From: a bacterium UBP14_UBA6098
GTDB taxonomy: Bacteria; UBP14; UBA6098
NCBI GenBank assembly: GCA_002428525.1
Contig: DIWU01000030.1
Location: 89,389-153,388 of the forward strand
Direction: 5' to 3'
Length of the DNA stretch: 64,000 nt
Shown piece by piece: positions 44,166 through 52,102 of the stretch. The stretch's first letter is position 1, and each line of letters starts with the position of its first letter. A program made the translations under genes and the position numbers. The notes beneath the pieces are model-generated. The model saw only the letters and a list, made by a program, of their open reading frames with translations. It searched no databases and was not told where the DNA came from.

Positions 44166-44179
44166 GCCCGATTTCGGGC
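44166..44179 (-). promoter_or_regulatory. Leader hairpin in front of the short ORF
   Basis: Perfect palindrome gcccgatttcgggc in the presumed 5' leader of lat, next to the GAGGAGAG ribosome-binding sequence of the 24-codon frame. It could hide or expose that site. The remaining part of the 328-bp gap 44012-44339 holds an 11-bp inverted repeat (44224-44234/44249-44259) and no other gene. Confidence 0.45.
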
Positions 44180-44188
44180 AGTTACGGG

Positions 44189-44216
44189 ATTATATATAAA
44201 TAAAATAAAAAGGCAA
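44189..44216 (-). promoter_or_regulatory. Candidate promoter of lat
   Basis: Minus strand TTGCCT (44211-44216), 16-bp spacer, TATAAT (44189-44194). This gives a leader of about 170 bases before the lat start codon. Confidence 0.55.
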
Positions 44217-44339
44217 GTTCATTTTGCCCTCGAACTTGTCTCGCGTTATTCGAGGGCAATTAAATTGAAGGGCGGTTTCATATTTTCGTTGCTTTCGAGA
44301 ACCGATGCGCATATCTTTTATAACTTTTAAGGAGGCAAT

Positions 44340-45386
44340 ATGTTATGGGCAATTGTGGGGCTTCCGGGTAGCGGAAAATCTACATTCTTCAGACTGATGA
44401 CGAACAAGGGCTCCTCCGGCAAGTCCGGCAAGGGGCTGGATATTGCGGTCACCCATGTTCCCGACCCGCGGATCGATGTCCTCGTCAAGATATTCAAGCC
44501 GAAGAAGATATCTCCGGCCGAGATCGAATTCGCAGACACGATCGGGCAGATCGGCTCCGGCGGCTCGGTTTTCTCGGAGCTTCAATCCGCGGGCGCGATG
44601 GTCTATTGCATCCGCGCCTTCGACACCGGCCTCGGCGCGCCGGAACCCACCGCCGACCTCAATAAACTAATCGGCGAGCTGTCGCTTTTCGACCTCAATA
44701 TTCTCGAGCGCAAGTTCGAGAGCTACGACAAAGCGCTTCGAAGCGCCAAACCCGATCTCCGAGCAAAGATAGAGACTGAAAGGGTTGTCGTGGAGAGATT
44801 GAAGACACTGCTCGAATCGGGCGGCCATATTCGAGAGACTAATCTCGACCCCGAGAGCACGGAGATCGCCGCCTCGCTCGGGCTTTTAACAGCGAAACCG
44901 GCCGTCGCCGTGCTGAGTTGCGACGAGACGACTTATACTAACAAAAACGCCCTGCTCTCCGAATTTACAGGGGCATTCCCGAGCGTTCCGGCGCTCGCTA
45001 TAATGACTCTCACCGAGATCGAACTGAACGAGCTCGACCCCGAGGAGGCCGAAATCTTTCGAGCCGAATACGGCCTCTCCGAACCGGTCATAGACAGGTT
45101 CATCCTGAAAGCCTACGAGGCCGCGGGGATCATTACCTTCTTCACCTGCGGCGAAAAAGAAGTGCACGCTTGGCCGATACGAAAGGGCGCGACCGCGCTC
45201 GAGGCCGCCGGAAAGATACATACCGACCTCGCGAAAGGGTTCATCCGCGCCGAGGTTGTCGCATATAAGGATATCGTCGGCGACGGCGGATGGTCGGAGG
45301 CCAGAACAGCGGGGCATCTGCGCCTCGAGGGCCGCGATCATATCATCGACGACGGCGACAATATCGTCATCAAATTCGCGCTGTAG
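44340..45386 (+). CDS. ychF: YchF-like GTPase/ATPase (short variant)
   Basis: 348 residues, slightly shorter than the usual 360. P-loop GLPGSGKST (usual form GLPNVGKST), PDPRIDVLVKIFKPKK, switch segment EFADTIGQ with the DxxG element kept, and the C-terminal TGS-type DUF933 region (FTCGEKEVHAWPIRKGATALEAAGKIH, split here as IITFFTCGEKE and AWPIRKG). YchF binds ribosomes and hydrolyses ATP. An AAGGAGG site precedes the ATG. The G1 loop change makes it a divergent member. Confidence 0.87.
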   Translation: MLWAIVGLPGSGKSTFFRLMTNKGSSGKSGKGLDIAVTHVPDPRIDVLVKIFKPKKISPAEIEFADTIGQIGSGGSVFSELQSAGAMVYCIRAFDTGLGAPEPTADLNKLIGELSLFDLNILERKFESYDKALRSAKPDLRAKIETERVVVERLKTLLESGGHIRETNLDPESTEIAASLGLLTAKPAVAVLSCDETTYTNKNALLSEFTGAFPSVPALAIMTLTEIELNELDPEEAEIFRAEYGLSEPVIDRFILKAYEAAGIITFFTCGEKEVHAWPIRKGATALEAAGKIHTDLAKGFIRAEVVAYKDIVGDGGWSEARTAGHLRLEGRDHIIDDGDNIVIKFAL

Positions 45387-46592
45387 ATGTCGGCCACTAT
45401 TACAATACTAATTGCGACCGTTATCTTCGTCGTCGCGGTGCGCCTGAAAGTCCAGATAGGCATTGCCCTCGCAATGAGCGGGATTATCTTAGGTTTTTTG
45501 GCGAGAATGCCCGCGTCGGCGATTTTCGTCACGGCCTTCCGTTGGTTGATCGCAGAGGAAACTATCGAGCTGATGCTGATCATTTACCTGCTCAGCCTCA
45601 TGGGTCTTCTGCTAGGCGAGCTCGGATGGCTCTCGCGCACGGTCCGCGCACTTCAAAGGCTGATCTCGAATAAAAAGGTCAGCGCGGTTATCCCCTCGGG
45701 CATCATAGGCCTGCTCCCGATGCCCGGCGGGGCGATGCTCTCCGCGCCGCTCGTCGAGGAGGGCGCGAGGTCGCTTGAAATCTCCCGCGAGAGGCTGACC
45801 TTCCTGAACTACTGGTTCCGGCACATATGGGAATACACATGGCCACTCTATCCGGGGATTGTCCTTTCGACCGCACTGCTCGGACTTCCGCCGGCAAGGC
45901 TTATCTCTGCGATGTGGCCGCTCACTCTGGTCTCGATTGCCGCGGGGTTTCTGATTGGGTTTCGCAAGGTTCCGCGCGCGGAGAAAAACCACAAACTCGA
46001 CCTCACCTTCGGCAAAGCTCTGAAAGAATTCGCTATCACGACTTGGTTCGTCTGGGCGGTTGTCATTTTTGTGCTGTTATTGCACTTCGAGATTCTTCCA
46101 GTTATTTCAATCGCTGTTCTGATAAACCTTCTGATCCTTCGCCAAAACGACAGGACGCGCCTTTCGCATCTTAAAAAGGCCTTTTCTCTCAATGTAATCG
46201 GCCTAATCGGCGGAGTCATGATCTTCAAGGGGATTTTGGAGTCCAGCGGGCTTATGGAGTCGCTGACCGCCGAATTGACCGGTGTTCCGGAGATACTAAT
46301 TCTCTTTTTAGTGCCGTTTTCGATCGGCCTTGTCACGGGGGTCAATTCGGCCTTCGTCGGCCTCGGCTTCCCGGTGCTCGTGCCCCTTATAATGAACCCC
46401 GGCTTCGACGCCGGCAACTTCGTTTTCGCATACGCCTCGGGGTTTGTGGGCGTATTGGCCAGCCCTGTTCATCTGTGCCTTCTCCTTACGAAGCAATACT
46501 ACAAAGCCCAATGGGGCGGGATTTACCGCCTCCTCGCGCCGGCGCTTTTGTTTATCTTCGTCGCGTCGATAGTTTTACTCCTAATCCATTGA
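45387..46592 (+). CDS. DUF401 family permease
   Basis: 401 residues with about ten membrane helices. The family pattern is visible in GLLPMPGGAMLSAPLVEEGA, NYWFRHIWEYTWPLYPGI and the TGVNSAFVGLGFPVLVPL loop. It is related to ion and organic acid transporters; the substrate is unknown. It begins right after the stop of the ychF-like gene, so the two are cotranscribed. Confidence 0.9.
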   Translation: MSATITILIATVIFVVAVRLKVQIGIALAMSGIILGFLARMPASAIFVTAFRWLIAEETIELMLIIYLLSLMGLLLGELGWLSRTVRALQRLISNKKVSAVIPSGIIGLLPMPGGAMLSAPLVEEGARSLEISRERLTFLNYWFRHIWEYTWPLYPGIVLSTALLGLPPARLISAMWPLTLVSIAAGFLIGFRKVPRAEKNHKLDLTFGKALKEFAITTWFVWAVVIFVLLLHFEILPVISIAVLINLLILRQNDRTRLSHLKKAFSLNVIGLIGGVMIFKGILESSGLMESLTAELTGVPEILILFLVPFSIGLVTGVNSAFVGLGFPVLVPLIMNPGFDAGNFVFAYASGFVGVLASPVHLCLLLTKQYYKAQWGGIYRLLAPALLFIFVASIVLLLIH

Positions 46593-46721
46593 TTTTGGCA
46601 CCGAAAGTGCGTTTGATATTTGTATAAAGCCCTCGGTTGCGCGGTGTGCATTTCCCCTCCTTTCCTTTCCTCGCCGCTCTCCGGGGGCTTATAAAGATTT
46701 GCCTTAACGAAAGAGATCGAC

Positions 46722-47198
46722 TTGGAAAACGTGCTTTATACCTTTATGGCCGTTATCGTGGCTTTGGCCCTGATTATCTACGTCCTGCAGATGAGAGTCT
46801 CGGCGCGGATCCGCCACGGCATCAAGCTTATGCTCAAATGGTTCGACTATATCATCGCTCACCCGACGAATTTCGACCTCGAACTTACCCGGACGATGGA
46901 GATCGAAGTCGATAACTATTTGGCAGATAAAGATATAGGCAAGAAGCTTATGTTCTTCGCGCCGAAACTGAAGGATTATATCGTCGATCGCTACGGTATT
47001 TTACCCGGCGAATCCAAGGGCGACGCATTCTCCCGCCTCGCTCACTGGGAGGGCGACAAGGTTCGCCTCGATGTTTATTGGACCTTGATTCAAGGCAGTT
47101 TCGCCGAATACGCCGATCTTCTCGCCAAGGGCAAGCGCCCGAACTTCGCCGGTGTCTCCGCGCCGATGGCTATAGTCCGCAAGTATTGGAAGGTTTAG
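46722..47198 (+). CDS. Membrane-anchored protein of unknown function
   Basis: 158 residues from TTG 46722 (ATG 46746 is an alternative). One N-terminal hydrophobic helix (about 6-24), then a helical soluble domain with basic and aromatic residues. No family recognised. The 129-bp stretch before it holds no other gene; a 272-bp element follows its stop. Confidence 0.6.
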   Translation: MENVLYTFMAVIVALALIIYVLQMRVSARIRHGIKLMLKWFDYIIAHPTNFDLELTRTMEIEVDNYLADKDIGKKLMFFAPKLKDYIVDRYGILPGESKGDAFSRLAHWEGDKVRLDVYWTLIQGSFAEYADLLAKGKRPNFAGVSAPMAIVRKYWKV

Positions 47199-47211
47199 GT
47201 TTTGGGTTTTA

Positions 47212-47483
47212 GGTTATAGGTTATGGGTAATACTGAAGTGCGCTGAAGCGCACGGGGAGTGCTTGCCCGCCGAAATCCCGCCTTGAATGCGCTGAAGCGG
47301 AGAGAGAGTTAATCCCAACTTCAATTTTTTGCTTATTTGAGGGCGTGGGCGACATGCCATTTTTCTTTATCTCAAGCCGCTAATCCAAATCTCCCAATGC
47401 TTTTGTAAATCCTCCTCCCAAATGGGCGCATTCCTTGCGCCGCTAATGTAAAACCCATAACCCATAACCCATAACCTATAACC
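47212..47483. repeat. 272-bp element with 17-bp terminal inverted repeats and CCCATAA heptamers
   Basis: Perfect inverted ends ggttataggttatgggt (47212-47228) and its complement (47467-47483). The right end is preceded by further copies of the heptamer cccataa, so it is an iterated repeat. Inside are a 6-bp hairpin (47238-47253, gtgcgc/gcgcac) and no credible coding region. It fills most of the 377-bp gap 47199-47575 and looks like a small non-autonomous mobile element or repeat-flanked spacer. Confidence 0.7.
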
Positions 47484-47509
47484 AAATCTTACAACCTTCC
47501 CCTTTATAT

Positions 47510-47538
47510 TTGACCTCGTGAGGGAAAATGGCTATATT
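47510..47538 (+). promoter_or_regulatory. Promoter of tldD
   Basis: TTGACC (47510-47515), a 17-bp spacer and TATATT (47533-47538), just downstream of the repeat element and 38 bp before the tldD start. Confidence 0.7.
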
Positions 47539-47575
47539 TATGGATTATTTTTTAACACGAATTATGGAGGTTGCG

Positions 47576-48943
47576 ATGCGAGAGCGCTTAAAACGGGCAC
47601 TTCAAAAGGCGGAGGGCTATGTCGAAATCCGAATTCAGGATTCCATAAGCTCTTCGATTAGCTTCAGAAACACAGAGGTGGACAAGATCTCCGCCTCGTC
47701 GGATATCGGCGGATGTGTCCGCGCATTAGTCAAGGGCGGAGGCTGGGGGGTTGTGAATTTCAACTCCCTCGAAGGCCTCGAGAAAAGGGTCGAAGAGGCG
47801 GTAATCAGTAGCCGCGCGATCGTCCCCGAGGAGCCTATCGAGCTGGCCGAGATTCCGCCGGTCGATCTCGAACTGCCAGCACAGATCGACGACGACCCCC
47901 GCGTTCACTCGCTCGAAGAGAAACATAACCTTGTCAAGGAATATGCCGAAATCCTCCGCGGCTCCGCGGGAAGACTGATCGACACTAATATCGCTTACGG
48001 CGACGGCCTCAACAAGGTTTGGTTCGCCAGCACCGAGGGAAGCTATTTCATGCGCGAGCGGCTCGATGTCATGCTCATGGCGCGCGCGATGTCCCGCGAG
48101 GGCGACAACGTCCAGTCCCGCCACGACTCGTGGTCGAGCAGGGAAAGTTTCGCCGAGATCGTCGGCAGACAGGCCGATATCGAGAGTGTCGGCAAGACCG
48201 CGGAGGCACTCCTCGACGCCGAGGAGGTCAAGGCCGGCAAATACACTGTAGTCCTGAATCCCCAACTCGCGGGGGTCTTTATTCACGAGGCCTTCGGCCA
48301 CCTCTCCGAGTCGGATTTCATTATGGACAACCCCCAAGCGCGCGAGATGATGACCCTCGGGCGGCGCTTCGGCCCGCCGGAGCTCAATGTCTTCGAGGAC
48401 GGAAGCGTCATGCCGCCGCTCCGCGGAACGATTATCGTCGATGACGAGGGCGTGATGTGCAAGAAAAACTACCTCATCAAAGACGGCATCCTCGTCGGAA
48501 GGCTCCATAGCCGCGAAACAGCCGCCAAGATGGGCGAGCCTGTCACCGGAAACGCCCGCGCCGACGGCTATTCCAGCTCGCCGATTGTCCGTATGACAAA
48601 CACTGCGATCGGCAACGGCACTGTCCCCTTCGAGAAGATGATCGCCGATATCGACCTCGGCCTTTACTGCATCGACGCCTACGGCGGCCAAACGATGATG
48701 GAGAACTTCTCCTTCTCCGCCGGCTGGGCCTTCATGATACGCGGCGGCAAGATCGCCGAGATGGTCCGCAATGTCGTCCTTCAGGGCAACCTCTTCAAAA
48801 CGCTAATGGACATCGACGCGATCGGGAACGACTTCGTCTGGGCCAAGGGCGGAGGCAACTGCGGCAAGGGCGGTCAGGCGGCCAAGGTCAGCTTCGGCGC
48901 ACCTCATATTCGTATCAAAGATGTCATCATCGGAGGTAAATAA
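47576..48943 (+). CDS. tldD: Metallopeptidase TldD
   Basis: 455 residues from ATG 47576, chosen because GGAGG stands five bases upstream; the longer frame from 47528 starts in the promoter. The zinc motif HEAFGH lies near residue 240, followed by a Cys/Gly-rich C-terminus (GGNCGKGGQAAKV). TldD forms a heterodimer with PmbA/TldE, encoded next, and degrades unfolded peptides. Confidence 0.95.
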   Translation: MRERLKRALQKAEGYVEIRIQDSISSSISFRNTEVDKISASSDIGGCVRALVKGGGWGVVNFNSLEGLEKRVEEAVISSRAIVPEEPIELAEIPPVDLELPAQIDDDPRVHSLEEKHNLVKEYAEILRGSAGRLIDTNIAYGDGLNKVWFASTEGSYFMRERLDVMLMARAMSREGDNVQSRHDSWSSRESFAEIVGRQADIESVGKTAEALLDAEEVKAGKYTVVLNPQLAGVFIHEAFGHLSESDFIMDNPQAREMMTLGRRFGPPELNVFEDGSVMPPLRGTIIVDDEGVMCKKNYLIKDGILVGRLHSRETAAKMGEPVTGNARADGYSSSPIVRMTNTAIGNGTVPFEKMIADIDLGLYCIDAYGGQTMMENFSFSAGWAFMIRGGKIAEMVRNVVLQGNLFKTLMDIDAIGNDFVWAKGGGNCGKGGQAAKVSFGAPHIRIKDVIIGGK

Positions 48944-50247
48944 TGCAGAAAATACTCAGCAAGGTTAAGGGCCGCGTTGACAGCGCGGAGGTCTTCTTCG
49001 TCCGCTCGCACCAGACCGAGATAGGCTACGACGGCTGGAAGCTCAAGCGATCGACTGTCGTGCAAAAGGAGGGCTACTCCTTGCGCGTCGTGAAGAACGG
49101 CCGGATTGGCTTCGCCGCGACAACCGACCCGAACGGAATCGACCTGATGGTCGAAAACGCCGTCGCAACAGCGGCCTTCGGCGAGACTGTCGCAATCGAA
49201 TTCCCCTCGGCGCAGAATTTCGCGACGCCCAATATCTTCGACCCGAAATTAGCGGGCCTGTCTATCGAACAGATGATAGATTACGGCAAGCTCTTCATCG
49301 CGCAATGCGAGAGATACCGCGGTATCGCCGATCTTTCCTTCGAGTCGCAAAAGATGACTATCGAGGTCAAGCTGGCGAACACCTCCGGTTTCGAGGGCGG
49401 CTACGAGAAGACCGTCTTCTCCTACGGCGGCTATCTTTCAAGGGTAAAAGAGGGCGATGTCTTCATGGTCGGCGACGGCTTCGGCTCGACGCACCTGCCC
49501 GAGATGACCGAGGCCCTTCGCAAGATGACAGAGCCTTTCCACCGCAAGATGGAGCTTGCGGACAACATCGTGACGGTCTCCTCCGGCAAAATGCCGGTGA
49601 TCTTCGACCCGAAGGGCTCGATGGTGCTACTTTTGCCGATCCGCGCGGGAATCAACGGCAGATCGGTTTATACCAAATCCTCGCCATTGGTCGGCAAAGA
49701 GGGGCAAAAGCTCTTCGACGAGAGGCTCTCGATTTACGACGACGGCACCCTCGACCGCCGGCTCGGAAGCTCGCCCTTCGATGACGAGGGCGTCGCGAAA
49801 ACGAGGATCGACATCGTGAAAAACGGCGTCTTCGAGAACTTCATCTTCGATATAGTCACCGCCGCCAAGGCCGGCAGAAGCTCCAACGGTTGCGGCGAAC
49901 GCGGGATATTCTCCCCGCCGTCGCCCTCGCTGTCGAACTTCGCGGTCGCGGCGGGCAATGTGCCCTACGCCGACATGATCGGTTCGATCGATGAGGGGCT
50001 TTTGGTCGAGGGCGTTCTCGGCCTCGGGCAGGGGAATATCATCTCCGGCGCCTTCTCGAACCCGGTCGGCACCGCCTTCAAGATCGAGAAGGGCGAGCCG
50101 GTCGGCCGAGTGAAGAACGCCTCGATCGCGGGGAATATCTACAACGATATGCGCGAGATCGCGGCCTTGGGCGATACTCAGGAGCTTGTTTACGGTAGCT
50201 ACCTCGTGCCGTTCATCCGCCTCGACACGTTGAATATCGCGAGCTAA
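48943..50247 (+). CDS. pmbA: TldE/PmbA subunit
   Basis: 434 residues of the same family as TldD but without the HExxxH zinc motif, as is normal for TldE. The N-terminal strands (AEVFFVRSHQTEIGYDG), VFDP-type middle and GCGERGIFSPPSPSLSNF near the C-terminus are typical. The start overlaps the tldD stop by one base (TAATG). A GNRA-loop terminator follows. Confidence 0.93.
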   Translation: MQKILSKVKGRVDSAEVFFVRSHQTEIGYDGWKLKRSTVVQKEGYSLRVVKNGRIGFAATTDPNGIDLMVENAVATAAFGETVAIEFPSAQNFATPNIFDPKLAGLSIEQMIDYGKLFIAQCERYRGIADLSFESQKMTIEVKLANTSGFEGGYEKTVFSYGGYLSRVKEGDVFMVGDGFGSTHLPEMTEALRKMTEPFHRKMELADNIVTVSSGKMPVIFDPKGSMVLLLPIRAGINGRSVYTKSSPLVGKEGQKLFDERLSIYDDGTLDRRLGSSPFDDEGVAKTRIDIVKNGVFENFIFDIVTAAKAGRSSNGCGERGIFSPPSPSLSNFAVAAGNVPYADMIGSIDEGLLVEGVLGLGQGNIISGAFSNPVGTAFKIEKGEPVGRVKNASIAGNIYNDMREIAALGDTQELVYGSYLVPFIRLDTLNIAS

Positions 50248-50263
50248 GGCAACCCGACAATCC

Positions 50264-50299
50264 AAATAAAAAAGGCTCCGCAAGGGGTCTTTTTTATTT
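50264..50299 (+). terminator. Intrinsic terminator after pmbA
   Basis: A long stem (11 AT/GC pairs aaataaaaaag with its complement, then five pairs including two G-U) closes on a GCAA tetraloop and is followed by T residues. It can work in both directions. Confidence 0.85.
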
Positions 50300-50325
50300 G
50301 ACTTCACAGCCTCGAAGATTATTTT
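50298..50325 (+). promoter_or_regulatory. Candidate promoter of the second R-M operon
   Basis: TTGACT (50298-50303), 16-bp spacer and TATTTT (50320-50325), starting at the end of the pmbA terminator. Confidence 0.55.
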
Positions 50326-50343
50326 GTAAAACACATTACATAT

Positions 50344-51357
50344 TTGAAACTGACAAAAACTTCTATGCTTTTTACCGATACCGTTAATATCGCCGATTTC
50401 GACAATCTATGTTCCTTTTTACCAAAGGAACTTTCAAATTTAATTAATCTACAGACTGATATCCCCAGAATAGCCAAAGATAGCGAAATCATCCAAAAAA
50501 TAGAATCGGCGGTGCGCGAGATCCCAACGAATCACGAACTCGTTCACGGCGATGCCCGTAAAATGTCCTTCATCGAAGACGAATCCGTCCATTTGATTGT
50601 CACTTCGCCACCATATTGGACACTCAAGAAATATAACGACAACGACGACCAACTCGGCGAGATTGAGGATTATGAAGACTTTCTCCTTGAACTCGACAAG
50701 GTCTGGAAGAATTGTTTCCGAGTGTTAGAACCCGGAGGAAGGCTTTGTTGCGTTGTCGGGGATGTCTGCCTTTCGCGAAGGAAAAACAACGGCCGCCACA
50801 CAGTTGTTCCCCTTCATTCTTCGATTCAGGAACATTGCCGCCTTATAGGTTATGACAACCTCTCGCCCATAATCTGGCATAAAATTTCCAACGCAAACTT
50901 CGAATCCGACGGCAACGGCGGGGGGTTTCTCGGTAAGCCATACGAACCAAATTCCATAATTAAAAACGACATCGAGTTTATCTTAATGGAACGTAAACCC
51001 GGTGGATATCGTCAACCTACAAACGCTATGCGCCTCCTTTCGATCATCTCCGAAGAAAACCACAAAGAATGGTTCCGCTCGATTTGGTCGGGGTTGACCG
51101 GAGCATCGACGAGAGACCATCCCGCGCCCTATCCTATCGAAATGGCCGAAAGGCTAATACGCATGTTCTCTTTCGTCGGCGACACAGTTCTCGATCCTTT
51201 TATGGGGACCGGTAGCACGAACATCGCCGCGTCGAAATGGGGGCGAAATTCAATAGGTATCGAGATCGATCCTAAGTATTTCGAGTATGCAGAGAAAAGG
51301 ATATTTAAGAACTCAAGCCCTCTGTTTTCCAATATCGATGTCCGATCCGAGGTCTAA
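50344..51357 (+). CDS. DNA methyltransferase (beta class) of the XhoI-type R-M system
   Basis: About 337 residues. Catalytic motif TSPPYWTLKKY near residue 82 precedes the AdoMet motif DPFMGTGSTNIAASKWG near residue 285: beta-class order for N4-cytosine or N6-adenine methylation. The partner endonuclease follows without a gap, so the expected target is CTCGAG. The start may be TTG 50344 or ATG 50365; neither has a good ribosome-binding site. Confidence 0.88.
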   Translation: MKLTKTSMLFTDTVNIADFDNLCSFLPKELSNLINLQTDIPRIAKDSEIIQKIESAVREIPTNHELVHGDARKMSFIEDESVHLIVTSPPYWTLKKYNDNDDQLGEIEDYEDFLLELDKVWKNCFRVLEPGGRLCCVVGDVCLSRRKNNGRHTVVPLHSSIQEHCRLIGYDNLSPIIWHKISNANFESDGNGGGFLGKPYEPNSIIKNDIEFILMERKPGGYRQPTNAMRLLSIISEENHKEWFRSIWSGLTGASTRDHPAPYPIEMAERLIRMFSFVGDTVLDPFMGTGSTNIAASKWGRNSIGIEIDPKYFEYAEKRIFKNSSPLFSNIDVRSEV

Positions 51358-52095
51358 TTGATAGATTATAAAAAGCAAATCGCAGAAGCAGTCGAACATT
51401 TCTGGAAGGTCAGAACCAGCCAATATGCAAAACAGACGAGTTCCGCTGATAAAACCGACACAGGTCTTCGCGGTGCTGTCACGGGCGGCAAGCACCTCGA
51501 CGGATTCATCGATTTGCTCGCAGACATCTTATCTGAAGCCGGTTTGCCTGATTCGACCATCTGCAAAAAGTCCACAACGCTCCCCGGTTATTTCCGCCCG
51601 ACCAAAGACTGGGACCTCGTGGTAGCGGCCGACGATCAACTTGTGGCATCGATTGAATTCAAGGCCCATGTCGGCCCCTCCTTCGGAAACAATTTTAACA
51701 ACCGAATCGAGGAAGCGCTCGGAAGTTCCCTCGATCTTTTGACCGCCTATCGCGAGGGCAAATTTAAACCATCTGCCAAGCCGTGGCTCGGTTGGCTGAT
51801 GCTTCTCGAAGAAACCAACAGATCGACTTCGCCGGTGAAAGTTTTAGAGCCGCATTTCGAGGTTTTCGAGGAGTTCAAAGAGGCTTCCTATGGGAAGCGT
51901 TACGAGGTTTTCTGCGAACGGCTTCTGCGAGAGCGTATGTATGACGGCGCCTGTCTCATTTTGACCGACCGTGATGGCGGATTGAAGGGGCAATACAAAG
52001 AACCGAATGATGAACTGGCCTTTATCCGTTTCGCGACCTCGCTAAGCGCTCATGCAACAGCTTTCGCGAAATCGAGAAAAATTATCAATAAATGA
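51358..52095 (+). CDS. Type II restriction endonuclease, XhoI/PaeR7I family
   Basis: 245 residues. FRPTKDWDLVV, the core IEFKAHVGPSFGNNFNNR, EEALGSSLDLLTAYREG, EPHFEVF and ASYGKRYEVFCERLL match the XhoI family (Pfam XhoI) as I know it; DWD and IEFK supply the PD-(D/E)xK residues. Members cut CTCGAG. The start is TTG at 51358, placed directly after the stop of the methyltransferase. It converges with the next gene at a gap of 7 bp. Confidence 0.9.
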   Translation: MIDYKKQIAEAVEHFWKVRTSQYAKQTSSADKTDTGLRGAVTGGKHLDGFIDLLADILSEAGLPDSTICKKSTTLPGYFRPTKDWDLVVAADDQLVASIEFKAHVGPSFGNNFNNRIEEALGSSLDLLTAYREGKFKPSAKPWLGWLMLLEETNRSTSPVKVLEPHFEVFEEFKEASYGKRYEVFCERLLRERMYDGACLILTDRDGGLKGQYKEPNDELAFIRFATSLSAHATAFAKSRKIINK

Positions 52096-52102
52096 AAGTC
52101 TG

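Noticed and set aside
44012..44188. Lysine riboswitch in the lat leader
   Set aside because: The leader length would allow it, but I cannot see the conserved core or a terminator switch, so only a hairpin and a short frame are claimed.
46593..46721. An RNA gene in the 129-bp gap before the 46722 protein
   Set aside because: No cloverleaf or strong paired structure could be recognised.
47450..47483. Tandem CCCATAA copies taken as a CRISPR-like or telomere-like array
   Set aside because: Units are seven bases without spacers and only a few copies occur; they belong to the inverted-repeat element.
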